From NCBI GenBank assembly GCA_002914805.1, contig JXTB01000571.1, positions 42,410 to 106,409 on the forward strand: a stretch of DNA of 64,000 nucleotides. The letters run 5' to 3'. Each line of letters starts with the position of its first letter. Position 1 is the first letter of the stretch. Origin of the DNA: Parasponia andersonii. Lineage: Eukaryota; Streptophyta; Magnoliopsida; Rosales; Cannabaceae. Under the pieces are notes generated by a model. The model saw nothing but the letters and a program-made list of their open reading frames with translations, did not search any database and was not told the origin of the DNA. This document shows positions 35,301-47,829 of this stretch, piece after piece. The position numbers and the translations under genes are program-made.

Positions 35301-38300
35301 AGGCTTTCTCTACTCTGAGTCCTATTCGGCTCTGCAAGATTATCCTGATACCTGACCCCGAGGCATTCGTGGATCCGTCGGTGTAGAGGATCCAGGCTGA
35401 AGGGTGGCGAGGCTAAGACATCTGAAGCGGATCATGCAGCTCGCTGAAAGATTTGATTTCCACCAGGAAATCCTCTATGACCTGCCCCTTCTTCACTACT
35501 CGGCACCGATACTCGATGTCGTATATCTCCAGTTCGATGGCCCACTTGGTTAGTCACCCTGATAAGTCTGGTTTAGCCAAGATCTGCCTGATGGGGAAGT
35601 CCGTATACACAGTAACAAAGTGTGCTTCAAAGTATTGCTTGAGTCTCTTCTTAGCGTTGACCAGAGCGAGGACCAGTTTCTCTGCCATACTATATCACGT
35701 CTCGGCGTCCAGGAGCACGCAGCTTGTATAAAACACTGTCTTCTGTTTGATGTCTTTCTCAACGAATAGTACGATATTGATTGCTACTTCAGATACTGCT
35801 AAATAAGTGTACAGGCGCTCCCCCTCTGCCGGGGAAGCCAGGATGGGCGGGTGACTTAGGTATAGCTTGAGGTCTGTCAATGCTTTGTCCTGTTCCTCCC
35901 CCCAAGCAACAGTGGAGCTTCTCTTTATGCACTGGAAAAAGGACTTGCATCGGTCAGACATCTTAGAGACGAAACAGTTGAAGGCGGCTATCTTCCCGGC
36001 TAGGTGCTGGACTTCCCGAATAGTCAAGGGTCTTTGCACGTCTGCGATAGAGGACAACTGGGTAGGGTTGGCCTCGATACCCCTTCTGCTTATGATGTGC
36101 CCTAGGAACTGACCGGAGGACACCCTGGACACGCATTTCTTGGGGTTCAGGCACATCCGATATTGCCTCAGAATCTGGAAACACTCGTCCAAATGTCCCA
36201 GATGACCCGAAGCTTCTCTACTTTTTACGACCATATCATTGATATAGACTTCCATAGTTTTTCCTAGCTGTTCGGCGAACATTTTGTTCAAGAGCCTCTG
36301 GTAGGTCGCCCCTGCATTCTTCAAACCAAACTGCATGCGTCTGTAATAGTACATGCCTCGCTCAATGATAAATGCCGTATGGATCTGGTCTTCCTCGTAC
36401 AGGGGGATCTGGTTGTGCCCCGATTAGGCATCTAAAAAACCCATTCTGTCGAATCCTGCCGTTGCGTCTACCATCTGGTCGATCTTTGGCAAAGGGAAGC
36501 TATCCTTCGGACAAGCCTTGTTCAAGTTGGTGAAGTCTATACAAGTTCAGTCGTCACCGTCCTTCTTCTTCACTACCATTGAGTTGGAGATCAAGGACGG
36601 GTATACGCATTCCATAATTAGGCTGTTTTCCAATAGCGTCTCTACATTCTTGTTGATCACCCTGTTTTTCCCTGGTGCGAACCTTCGAGGTCTCTGCCTG
36701 ACCGAAGGGAAATTTGGATCTATGTTCAACCGCTGACAGCCATGCGTGGGGTTAATCCCGGGCATGTTGTCTTAGGACCAAGTGAAGATGTCTTGGTTCC
36801 ACCTTAGGAATCCCAACAGCTTGTTCTTTTCCCCTTCGGGCAACAGGGCCCCAATTAATATTACCTTTGTCGGCTCCGCCTCTTTCAAAGGGACCGCTAC
36901 CAGCTCTTCAATCGTAGACTCTGGTTTGTCAGACTCCTCCTCGATCTGTTTCATGTATGCTGGCAGGCGGTCCTTTGATTGCTATTCGTCCCTCGTCGGG
37001 GCGTTCGTACTCACACCAGGTCCCTTCAGGGCTATTGAAAAACATTTCTTCGCGGAGGCCTGGTCTTCTTTGATGTCTATCGTATAGGTGCCATCCTTTG
37101 ATTAACATCTTAAGATCTGGTAGAGGGTGGAGGCGACTCCATCCATGGCGTGGATCCATCCTCTCCCCATGATGACACTGAAGGAGGATGGACAGTCGAT
37201 AATGACGAAGTCCACATCCAAGCATCTCTCCATCGTGCAGACCTTCAAGGTCACAATGCCCAAGGGCTGACCTTGGTACTATCGAAAGCAACTGAGCGCA
37301 TTTCGATTCAGGCCCATGTTCTTGAACATGCTAAGGAACAAGATATTGACGCTACTTCCACCGTCGATCAGGACCCTTCCGACCAACGCGGAGTTGATCT
37401 GTAACTTAATCACCAGGGGGTCATTGTGTGGCAGGGGTACCGTGGTCAAATCTTGCTGGGTAAAGGCGATGGGGGCGGTGGAGGTGCAGCTTTCACCCAC
37501 CCTCAAATGGTTAACGGAATGCCCTATCTCCCTCAGGCGCTTCACCCTCTCCTCGATTTTTCTTAGGCACTTTTCCTTCTCTTCCTGACCCTGGGTCTGC
37601 TCGGGTCTGTCCACGATGGTCAGCATTATCCTCAAGGCCTGGTCTCCTGACCCAGAGGCCTGGGTCTGCTTGCCTTTTTCGGGCCTTATGGCATCTTCCC
37701 GCGGATGGATTCCGCCAGTCTTTACGTACTGCTTCAATTTTGCCGGCATGAATCGCCACCATAACCTGCGCGTAGAGATTGCGGCAGTTGATGGTGTCAT
37801 GTCTGTGATCTTTGTGAAATTAACAGTACCTATTCTTATTTTTCATGTGCTCAGGAAAGCCAGATTTGGGCGGGTCTTTGAAAATGCCCCTATCCTTGTT
37901 TTGGAGATAGATCACATCGATCAATGTGTTGAGCTCGTACTTCGGCAGTGGGTCATAGGGCACCTTCCTCCTCTTGCCGCCTTCTTGACCTCCCTGGGTG
38001 GGGGCTTTCTGTTTCGGAATCAGCCCTCGGTCTGGCGCGGGTCTCTTTAACCCTTGCAGAGATGGGGCTTGTGCTAGCGCTATTGTTATCGCGGCGGATG
38101 CCTTGGGTGTTTTCTGGCGGCTTTCCAACACCCTGAATACCCCTTCCAACTTGGCCTGGACGTCTGCCATAACGTACAGAAGGTTCAAGAGCAGGTGGTC
38201 CAACAGTATCGATCCTGGCTACAGGCCCCTAACGAATGAGCTCGCGCCTTAGACCGAATCGGCATTGTGCACTAGGGACATCACCTCCAAGAAACGCGTC

Positions 38301-39190
38301 AGGTATTCTCTCGGAGATTCGTTTACAGTTTGTTCTAGCCGGTCAAGGTCTCGCATGGTTTTTTGTTGCCTCCGGGCACCCGCGTACTGCTTTTAGAAAA
38401 GTTTGCAGAAATCTTCGAACCCGTTTTATGAATTTCTCTGGGAGCTGTCTGAACCATAATAGGGCGGTCCCGCCAGGGTTATGGAGAAGACCTTGCAGGT
38501 TACAACTTCATCTCTGGTTTCCAGGGCCATCTTCTGCTGAAAATGATATATGTGATCGAGGGGGTCAGTTTTCCCCTCGAACGGCCTGAAGGTTGGAGTA
38601 GTGAAGTTTCTCAGCTTGGGCTCCATCTGGATCCAATCAGCGAAGGCCATTCGGCCGATCCCTCACATAGTTTGCTCAGCCAGGTCATCGGAGGTCTGGC
38701 TGTGATGGGCCCTAAGCCTCTTACTCAGCTCTGCCATCATTTCTTGCTTCCAGTTGGGAAGCACACCTTCAAGGCTTTCTTGGTGTCTTATGGCTGCCAC
38801 TGCTCCAGCTCGGAACGGCCTTGTCTGGCTTTGTTGCTCTCCTTGCATTCGTGATCGGGATGGGGCAGGCATTTCCGTCGGCGGTTGGCCCTCGGTCTCT
38901 TGTTGGACTTCTGCGTCGAAATCTTCCCTTCGCTTGCTCCTAGTTTCGCTTGCCAGTAGCCCTTCGAGGTGGGCGTTATCCCTGCGTACCTCTACGACTT
39001 CATCTTTTAAGCCCATGACGGCTTCGTGGGCAATCTCTGCTTTCCGGCTTGCTTCTGCCAGTGCGGCGAGCATCTGGTCCAACTTTTGCTCCAGTCCAGA
39101 CTGTGCTTCCCGGGAGTTTCCTTCGGCATCGAGTGGATTCCCGTCAGTAGCGGGACGTGTGCTTCTGATTGTCATTCTTGAAGGTGCCAT
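32330..39190 (-). pseudogene. gag-pol region of the Ty3/gypsy element
   Basis: Minus-strand pieces, in order: gag N-terminal part (39190-38663) and capsid-like part (MAFADWIQMEPKLRNFTTPT, 38650-38426); protease with LIDGGSSVNIL (37800-37279 frame); RT with FGLKNAGATYQRLLNKMF and an active-site-position YINDMV motif (36354-35695); RNase H-like segment with EAEYETLLQGLELAL (twice, see the duplicated block); integrase zinc-binding H/C part (YEGVCGNHSGRRSL...KKCDKC) and core end (32908-32603); and a C-terminal GDWVL...GAYVL block near 32480-32340. Virus-like polyprotein of a Ty3/gypsy element, broken in many places; treated as a fossil. Confidence 0.88.
32956..35744. repeat. 1.39-kb near-identical tandem block around a single N (probable assembly overlap)
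   Basis: 32956-34349 and 34351-35744 repeat at a 1395-bp period with only a couple of base differences noticed over 1.39 kb. The only N of the window (34350) sits exactly at the junction. The LTRs of the host element differ by about 10%, so an original duplication should have diverged far more. Confidence 0.85.
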
Positions 39191-39299
39191 CTTCCAATGC
39201 TATATAGCTTCTTATTCAGGGAGAGTGCGATTGTGAGACTCCGACTCTTCCTCTCGCACTTAAAGAAGAAATACGTTCCCACAGACGGCGCCAAACTAT

Positions 39300-40124
39300 T
39301 GGATCGATTTTCACAAACTTTCCACATGTCTCTGAACTGCCGGTGTTGTATCCTCCAACTGTCCACGTGTCCTTGCTATCCCAAAGAACTTTTGACTTCA
39401 GGCAGGGTCAGAGAGGCGGGGGTGGCCACCTACAAAGACTCTCCGATGCTTAAGTCAAATATTTACCTCTGAGATTGAGTAGCAAAGATTCAGTTTTTCT
39501 CTCTATGAGTATATCTTTTTTCTTGCTTATAAAGTTTTAAATATTTCTTTTTGTATGCATACATGCCTACTCTTTGGGGACGCATGGCTCATATAGATAT
39601 AGCCCTGAACTTGTGAACCACCTAGTTCTCAATCTTAGGACCGAGTACCTTTTTCCTCAAGACTTTCTCCAGAGGTCACGGGCCGAGATTACCGTGATCC
39701 CCCCTGCACCGCTGTAGCCTAGTTTCCACCATCTTCTATGGCTCGAGTCTGTCAGGGGTGAGATTTGGACAAATTGCCGTTCTGTCAGGACGGCTTACCC
39801 TCTGCGCACACCTACTCAAGATCGCATTAAATGCTCTGTCTGGGTCTGGAGCTATGAGTTATTTTCCATTGTACTCTGATGGAAGACCCTTGAGGCTTCC
39901 GACCCCCGGCTGTCGAGGTAAGAATCGGACTGGGCCGAGTTTATTCAGGGTCTGGGATGGGCTCGGCCCTAACCTCGGACAGCCCAATGACCGATGTGGT
40001 ACCACGTGTGACTCGCGTGGTCTTTTGCTAGTTACTCTCGACACATGTCGGACAGTGGGCCCTATTTGTGACCTGTTCTACTACTTAATCGTTCATGTAG
40101 TGTATGATTTGGGAACGGGTCCCA
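39300..40124 (-). repeat. 5' LTR of the Ty3/gypsy element
   Basis: 825 bp, starting TGGATCGATTTTCAC and ending GGGAACGGGTCCCA on the plus strand. The primer site lies 6 bp inside (39276-39293). Confidence 0.88.
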
Positions 40125-41410
40125 CACCCACTATGGAAACTTGTTGCAATATTTTCATTGATTTAAGAACTTAATGGTCTTGGGGGGATGTGTAGAAACT
40201 AGACTATAGATATGGGGAGTTATCGATGCTTTAGAAATTAACTTCAATTTGCTTTTTTCCGCCCGACTCTGTATTGCCAAAAGTCCAGAAAGTGTAATTC
40301 TTGGTGGAAATATTCGATATAATAGCCAGAAAGACAAGACAATCTGGTCGTATCACCTTTTAGTTTGAGCAATGTCAAAGGGTGCCTAATAGAATTATGA
40401 GGTTGTGTGCAAATTTAGTCGTATGAGGCCAGGTTGTTTGTTTTTTTTTCAACGTGTCGTGTTCACATGTCAAAGTATCTATTTCTTACAGCACACATCA
40501 ATTAATTGGACTAATGGTGTCCATTGGCATTTCTCTAGGAACTCTAATAGTATGACACGCAGCAAATGAAAGAAAAAAACAAGCAATTACAACTATAATA
40601 ATGACATAACAATATATATACACATAATTTCAAGTGTATAAACATTGTGATTATTTAAAGCAAAAGTGGGACTAATACCACTTTATAAGTGGTGTTGCAA
40701 GAGACGTCCCATCATTGTGATTTTGGGATACAAAAGTTGGTGGCATGATATGCGGATTTACAATACATTCAAGCAATATGGTATTAAACATAGTTGTCCC
40801 CTTGATGTAAAAGAATAATTGAAAATGGCCATTATACATGTCTTTCCCTTGTCCTGGTCAATGTACTCCTCCAATGTTGTTACCCTATCGTGTCAATTGA
40901 TATTTTGTTTCCTTATCAACATTACCCTAGTAACACTTTGATGATGGATATAGGATGACATCTGGTCGAGTATGAACGCATGAAAGCTCCTTTTTAATAA
41001 GATAATTGAAGTACTCACCCAATCAGGAATCCCTTACAGGAGCTTCTAGCGCTTGGAAAACATAAGTAATAAGAATATTCATACTTCTTTATTCTCCACC
41101 GTGCAAATAAGCATACTAAAAAAGGGGGAAAAAAAATAAAAAAGAAGAGATTGTTATGTACCTAATAAAGACTTCAAAGACTAATCTATATGATATAAAT
41201 GTATGTTATAGTACCCTCATCGATGTGACATCATATAGAAAATTAGTATTTTAATATATGATTTTCCTCGCTCTTATTTATTAGAGGTCACCTATAGAGT
41301 TACGTAATTCAAATTATAAATCTAGGAGAGAAAAAAAAAGTATGATCATGATATTCAGTACTTTTAATAAATATTTATGAACTTAATTAGTTTTATTTAG
41401 AAATATTTGA

Positions 41411-41689
41411 TTGATTATCTTATACCAAAAAACAATAAGGGGCAAAATGGCTGATCTTAATGAATACATAAAGTTGAAACTAGATTTAAGTGCCCCATTT
41501 AAAAAAGTTGATAGACTACGATATAACGAAACAAAAAGGAGAGGAATAAAAGAAATATGCATACTATTAGACGAAAGTCATCGGACTAGAGATCTTAAGA
41601 ATTTAATTGATAATAAAAACGATGCCAATATATTCTTTTCTACTTTCCTTTTCAATGATGCAAACCCAACATGGGAATCTTCTTCTTGA
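41411..41689 (+). CDS. Unrecognised 92-codon open frame
   Basis: Predicted peptide is charged, with KKVDRLRYNETKRRGIKEI and a DDANP-like end (FLFNDANPTWESSS). The internal ATG (MADLNEYIKLKLDL) may be the better start. No family recognised, no splice partner found, no promoter evident. It could be a gene fragment carried by a transposon or chance. Confidence 0.2.
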   Translation: MIILYQKTIRGKMADLNEYIKLKLDLSAPFKKVDRLRYNETKRRGIKEICILLDESHRTRDLKNLIDNKNDANIFFSTFLFNDANPTWESSS

Positions 41690-41971
41690 GTTGTTCACAA
41701 TATATATGGTGAACATTAACTTTTTTTTTCTTTTAATATCAATGGTGAACTTAAACTGAAATGTACAGTATAACTTCTGACTCTGCGAATATTATGCCAT
41801 GTTAAATGCTACATTTTCTTGACGTCTTGTGGATTAAGACATGGCCATCACTCATCTCATTATTAATAATATCCAACGTCCAACTTTATTCATTTAAATT
41901 TCTTCTATCGCGGTTTTCTTTCCTGTAAGAAAAATATATGCACAAATATACTATAATTTATTTAGTTGAGT

Positions 41972-42196
41972 TTATTGGTATGGTGGTGGTAGATGTCGTC
42001 GTGGATCGAAGTTACTATCATAATTATTGATTTGTCGGACGTTCTCGGGTGCCCAATGTCTAGGTGTTGGGTGAGGAGGTACAATCCAAGAGGTCATTAT
42101 CTTTAGCCTCAATAGATATTCATGAACCTCTTTCATATTGATAAACGAAAATTTTTTACTTGGTACCACTGATTTACCTAAAACCAATATGTTCAT
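41972..42196 (-). CDS. Unrecognised 74-codon open frame
   Basis: Predicted peptide ends with a proline-rich stretch (VPPHPTPRHWAP ... RRHLPPPYQ). No family recognised. It could be the last exon of an unknown minus-strand gene, but no upstream exon was found. Confidence 0.2.
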   Translation of the reverse strand: MNILVLGKSVVPSKKFSFINMKEVHEYLLRLKIMTSWIVPPHPTPRHWAPENVRQINNYDSNFDPRRHLPPPYQ

Positions 42197-42454
42197 GGTA
42201 ATGTAACCTAGCTAATTGTTAGCAATAAAATAAAGATAAACTCCTAATTAACTTGTACACTCTACAAAATTAAAGAACACATAAAACAGGTGAGAAGAAC
42301 AACAAAAACAAATTCAATTTTGAAATTTCATTTCAATTGATAAAATTAATAACTAATTAAACTAGTAACTCAACCACAATATTTTAACGCTTCTTGCAAA
42401 GGACCACCCCCAAAGTCTGAAAAATTGAAAAGAGAAATTTAGGTCTAATATATG

Positions 42455-43378
42455 TTTTTAAAACTTATTCTTATAAATACATGTTTTCAATTTTTTTAAA
42501 AAAAATACTCATTTTTATGGTCTACACTTCATATACAAAACATGAGTGATCCACGTTTACATTTTATCCATGAGGTACATATTTCATGTGTAAAATATAA
42601 ACGGTATACATTTACAATGTAAATGTTTAGCATGATTTACATTTTTCATTATAAATTTGTAAATTGTATGCCAATTTTTAATGTAATTTTTTAAATATTT
42701 ATACCTAGTACCCGTTTTTCGAACTTATTTTCATATATATCTATTTTTAATTTTTTTTTCAAAAATACCTGTTTTTATGGTCCATATTTCATATATAAAA
42801 TATGAGTAGTTCAGATTTACAATGTAAATTTTATCCACGAGGTACATATTTCATATGTAAAATATGAATGGTATTTATTTACAATGTAAATATTTACCCC
42901 AGTTTATATTTTTCATTATAAATTTGACATATAGTTTAAATTTTAAAATGTATTCTAATTTTTAGTATAATTTATATTCATGAAATCTAGACCACAATAT
43001 ATATTTAATGCATAAAATATATACCGTAGTATACATTTCATTTGTAAAATAGTAATGCTCTGTATTTTTCAAAAAAAAAAGTATAAAAATGAATATTTAT
43101 GAAATAAAAATAAAAAGAGTATTTATGGAAATATAGTTTCGAAAATAGGTATTTATGAACTTTTTCCATAATTTTTGTTCATAAAATGTAGAACACGATA
43201 TAAATTTAAAACATGAAATGTATATCGTGATGCACATTTTGTGTAAAACATTAGTGGTCTATATTTCTTAGAAAAAAAATGTATAAAAATGGATATTTCT
43301 GAAATAAAAATAAAAAATAAGTATTTATAAATATAGTTTTGAAAATGGATATTTATGAACTTTTCTTAATTGAAAATC
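42455..43378. repeat. AT-rich block of direct ~260-bp units with partly inverted ends
   Basis: Two direct units (starting about 42459 and 42718) share TTTTTATGGTC, ATGAGGTACATATTTCAT-like and TTTACAATGTAAAT blocks. The right part repeats related strings (TAGTGGTCTATATTTCT; TTTTGAAAATGGATATTTAT), some inverted relative to the left edge (complement ATAAATATCCATTTTCAAAA). Possibly a foldback-type element; boundaries are approximate. Confidence 0.4.
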
Positions 43379-44222
43379 TAGATGGCCAAACTTTTTGAAA
43401 ATCATGGATACATTTAGAATTATAATATTATTTTCTATTATTTAGAAAAATAACACTTTCAAAATATTTATAAAAATACTACTTTTTCTTCAAAATTTGT
43501 ACTTTTCGAAGGTATTCAAACTAATTAATTAGCTTACATGGGTAACCAATCAAGTTACTTGAGGTAATCAAACTCGTCACCTCAATTAATTTGACCAACT
43601 ACCTCAAATATCTTATCAATTTGTAAAAAAATACTATTTTAAAAATATTTTTAAAAGTGACAATTTTCTAAATAAATATGAGGTTTCCCAAAAATAATTT
43701 TAAATCCTATATTTTTCAATTATTTTTTTTTAAATTTAACGATGTAAAATAAATTTTCTCATATGTTAAAAATAGAGGAAATTTGATTTTTAATTTGTTA
43801 TGGTAATTTTTCTTAGAAAAAATTGAAAATCTCTAAATTTTGAAATTGTTTGAAAGATCTTAGAATTTAATTAGAAAACATACAACTTTAAAAAACAAAA
43901 TTTAGAAAAATACCACTTTTTATTAATTAATAAGATACTAGTCAAGTTGTCTTAAGTAACTTGACTAATTATCTCAAGTAACTAGATTAATTACCCCATA
44001 TAACTCAACTAGTTAGCTCAAGTACCATTGAACAATACAAATTTTGAAACAAATGGTATTTTTCTAAATATTTATTAAAAATGTTATTGTTCTAGAAGAC
44101 TTTTTAAAAAGTAATATTGTGCTAAATTAATCCAAGATTTTTCAAAAAATTTGGTTAATTCGAGATTTTTCAATTTTTGGTACTTTAAACCTAGATTTTT
44201 GAAAGAACGCCTAAAAAACTAA
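43370..44222. repeat. AT-rich repeat family 2, two copies
   Basis: Copies at about 43370-43740 and 43790-44222. Each is roughly palindromic: outer arms contain TTTTTCAATTTTTGG-like and AAAATCTTGG-like strings, and the centre holds repeated ACCTCAAGTAACT / AGTTACTTGAGGTA motifs. Further copies lie at 47830-48262, 48295-48585 and 49305-49685. Non-coding, MITE-like. Confidence 0.55.
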
Positions 44223-44958
44223 GCAAGCAACAGAACTATGTGTTTAGCAAAATACAGTTGTGTGTTTTCTTAAATAAATTTGGTCAATTAATAAGTATCT
44301 AATGTAACTTGTGTGTTTTCTTAAATAAATTTAGTTTGTCACATTCTTTTTCCCTTGAAATATGCATTAACGTATCAATTTGCCACTGAAATAAAGGGTA
44401 AAAGTGTAAAAACAATGTCCAGAGGCCTCAAATGTTATCCCTTGCAATCTTGTCCACAAACTAGACCATGGGGGTATTTTTGAAATAGTTTGGAATTAGG
44501 ATATTTACAAAACTTTTATATTACAACTTTACAAGGAGTTAGAATGAGACAGTCTGCATATATTATTGTAATTGACCCTGAACAGAAATCATGGTGTAGG
44601 ACACCCTCCTGAGTATTACATGGTTATGATTACCGCTGTTCCTCCAAAATTTCAGTTTTGACACCATTTAACAAGCTAGTGTTTTGCATCATTTTTCTCT
44701 AAATTGGCTTCCCAATAGATTGTAGTTACCAGGAATACATAAGATTATTTTTCAAAAAAAAAAAATCCAAGATCGAGATAATAATACATGTGATTATTCC
44801 TTACTATTATTATCATCATCTTTTTATCGTTGTTATTGGTGGAAAACAAAGGAAAGTTTTTTGAATTCCATGGTCAATGTGAAAGAAACATATTAAGAGC
44901 ATATCCAGTCAGAGACAGAGCTAGAAGCCTAGAATGATAATCTAGTGAAAGTGTGACT
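44223..44958. other. Intergenic DNA
   Basis: No gene or clear repeat recognised apart from a poly-A run. Confidence 0.4.
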
Positions 44959-44963
44959 TAGAT

Positions 44964-47293
44964 TGTAAAAGCCCGTAGTTTTTAAAAAGATATTTTAGTC
45001 TTTTGATAGTTTAAAAAATAATAAAAATAATAAAATTTTATAAACTAAAAATTCAAATTTTTGGATTTTATTAGAATGAAAAACTCGAAATTTGGGCTAT
45101 TTCGTAATTTTTAAGGACTAAACTGAAAGAAATTTTTAAAGATGTGGTAAAAATATAATATTAAAAATTGAATATTGCTCATTTAGAGACCCCCACGTAT
45201 CACACACTCTCTCTTCCTCTTCTCCTTTAGCTCTTTCTCTCTCCTCTCCCTCGATATTCTTTCTCCCTCTCTCTCTTTGAACTGGCCGCCACACCAGTAG
45301 CTCTGACTGATCATCTCTAGTCGACACCACCTAGCTAGAACGATGCAGTACTGCGACACAAGCCGACTGCCGAGTTGTCATGGCCACTGGAGCTCGTGAA
45401 TGTCATTGTAGAAGATAAAGCCTCGCAGAAGAAAATGGCCGCCGGCGAAGATTCTAGCATCTATTCACCGTGAAACTGGTCTCATTTAATTCGTCTCGTC
45501 ATGACCTTTCACATAGTATATATATCATGACTCAATATTATCAAGATTGAATTTTACCATTTTTGTCAATTTTGAGCTATTTTAGTTTTATATTTAAATT
45601 TGGCAATCCAATCATTAGATCGTAAAATAAACCTCGTATCTGTGATGTACTCGTGAAAATAAAAATTTTGATATATATATATATTGTCTATATTCGGTGA
45701 CGGGCAATAAAATATAAATCTAACGGCTTAGTTCGTCTCATTTTACGTGTCGTGAGCTCGGGTTCGGTCCGAGCCCGAATCAGTCAAACTATATATCTAA
45801 TATAGTATTTTTGGGTATTCTGAATTCAGTGGTGAAGTCTGTTTCATAATCTAAAACTCCGAGTAAAAATCAAGTTTTCAGACTTATCGATCAAATGTTC
45901 GAAAACGGCGCCTGACCTTTCAAACAATGCCAAACCTTCTCCATAGTTCTGTAGCATTATTTGAATGCTCAATTGAGGTAGGGGTTCAATTATCTAGTTT
46001 TAGAAATGATTTAATTTAAAATCTGTATTATGACTATTTTGTAAAAAATCATGAATTAAATAATATTTTAATGAATTATTAGAAAATCTTAGATTATTCT
46101 GGAATTGGATTGTGTGACTTCTATATATATTTATAAAATTGTGATCTTAGGGTGATTTAGCAGATTTTCTACCCAAGGTACAGTAAATTCCAGAGTAATA
46201 TCAAGTGGAGTTTTAAATCATTGTTTGATTATACTCTGCATGGTTATTATATATATCTTGTTACATATTGTACATATCATAAGATCGCACATGAGATACA
46301 TTTTGGGCATCGTGGTGTTATAGTAGGCGGATTAGTACATCTGCCTTCAGTGAGATCCCGTAAACCTGCGTGGAGTTTTTCTGATTATTCCCATTCAGTA
46401 TACGTAAGTATTCAGTTACCCCTCTAGTTCGGTAGGCTTAGACACATGGGTGTCCTTCTGGTTAGTTTGGATAGATATTAGATAGAGAGTACTTAGTACA
46501 CATAGTACGGGTTACTCTATTTCGCGATGAGTAGATGTGAGCTCATGGGATAAGTTGATTTAAGATATATACAATCTTGCGATTTCTGATTTTGGTTTTG
46601 AATATATGATTATTATGGATACCAATTGATTTATAAATCTGGTTTATAAATGGATTTTAGAAAAGGTATTAACCATGTAGGTTTGGTAAAAATTGTATTC
46701 ACTCAAAATGATAATTGAGTTTCTACTGAGTATTCTCGTACTCACCCCTTTACTTCCTCCCATTTTAGGTGTTGACTTGTGGTATTTATTTTGGTGTCTT
46801 GGCAAGCATGTTTGGTATATACTTGCACTTCTAATCCTTTTTATTGATTGGTTTGTATTCTGTATTAATTCTCCTTTTTTAAGTCAAATTTATTTAGCCA
46901 ATAGTAATATATTTCCTGAACAGATGTATGGTAATATTTTTTTATTATTAAATCAAGTATCTAGAAAATAAATTGATTTTAGGTATATTTGAATATTGGG
47001 TCTAGAGTTTTAAATTAAACTATTCATTAAACTTCATAGATTAATAAAATTTTTTTTAAAACTAGTTAATTAAGATTTTTGCTAAACTTAAAATAAAGAA
47101 TTTTTTGGAAATTTAAATTGATAGATAATAATATAATTATCAAATTTGTCCACTCTTATAATTTATTTACTTTTGAAAATTAAAACTTAAATTTTAAGTA
47201 CATAAATTTTCTGAAATTTTAAAAACTACCGTTTATCACCATTTTCATTTAAAATTACTAAAATTCACAGCCCTGAGATTTTTAGTCGTGACA
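44964..47293 (+). mobile_element. Solo LTR of non-autonomous LTR family 1 (copy D)
   Basis: 2330 bp, starting TGTAAAAGCCC and ending GATTTTTAGTCGTGACA, flanked by TAGAT at 44959-44963 and 47294-47298. It is the reverse orientation of the LTRs at 6591-9141, 14033-16283 and 20131-22409 and closest to copy A: shared CGAGCCCGAATCAGTCAAA, CGTCACCGAATATAGACAAT-like and purine/pyrimidine-rich blocks. A single LTR with intact duplication is the normal outcome of LTR-LTR recombination. Confidence 0.85.
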
Positions 47294-47829
47294 TAGATAC
47301 TAATAATAAGAAATTTAAAACAAGATAATCACGAAAGAATATTAAAGATATATAATCCTTTTGATACATTATAATTGTTCACTTATGCAACAAAAATTAG
47401 TTTTTGGAAATTTTACGTGTCTAACAAGTTACAACAAGCTTTAAATTGTATTATTCTATTTACATACCCAATTGTGGTGACTTTGGAAAACCTATTTTCT
47501 CAATAGAATCCTATTTTCAGTTCAACTTATCAAATATGAATCGTAATTTCTAATAAAAATAAAATGTAGGGAAAAATAAGTTGCAGCACTTAGAAGATTG
47601 AGTGGTTTGTCCCAACTCTCTTGTTTATTTTCCTATATTTTAGTGGTTTTCTTCTCCCTTCCATTCACCACTTTCTCTTTTTATAGAAAATTTTTTTCTA
47701 TATGGTTTCACAGTTCACTTTTGCATTAAACTAAAGTGATGTTAAACGCGGGCTGAAGAGCTTTGGGCTGGGTGAGCCTTATTAAGGCCCACCCCATATG
47801 AATAACGCATGAACATAAAGTCCTATAAC

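Larger units (their letters stand above)
26310..40124 (-). mobile_element. Broken Ty3/gypsy LTR retrotransposon, Tat-type, with antisense extra gene
   Basis: About 13.8 kb as assembled (about 12.4 kb if the block around the N is counted once). LTRs 26310-27249 and 39300-40124, with TGG...CCA-type ends. Primer site at 39276-39293 (minus strand TGGCGCCGTCTGTGGGAA). Minus-strand order from the primer site: gag, protease, RT, RNase H, integrase, then three tandem arrays and a long antisense gene-like region before the 3' LTR. That antisense region plus variable repeats is known for the Tat lineage of plant Ty3/gypsy elements. LTRs differ at about 10% over about 200 bases compared by eye, suggesting about 4 million years at 1.3e-8. 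Many breaks (a dozen or more); not capable of moving. A possible target duplication CACTC/CACCC matches 4 of 5 and is offset by one base, so it is tentative. Confidence 0.9.
40125..42454. other. Intergenic DNA with two unrecognised short open frames
   Basis: No gene recognised with confidence. Two open frames (41411-41689 plus, 41972-42196 minus) look less AT-biased than noise and are listed separately. Confidence 0.45.

Noticed and set aside
32539-39236. Plus-strand open frames of 60-160 codons
   Set aside because: Antisense shadows of the minus-strand gag-pol region.
26310-40124. Host gene cluster suggested by the raised G+C
   Set aside because: The GC-rich block is bounded by LTRs and carries gag-pol motifs; it is a retrotransposon.
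46693-46971. 92-codon hydrophobic open frame
   Set aside because: Inside the solo LTR at 44964-47293; AT-rich noise, not a membrane protein gene.
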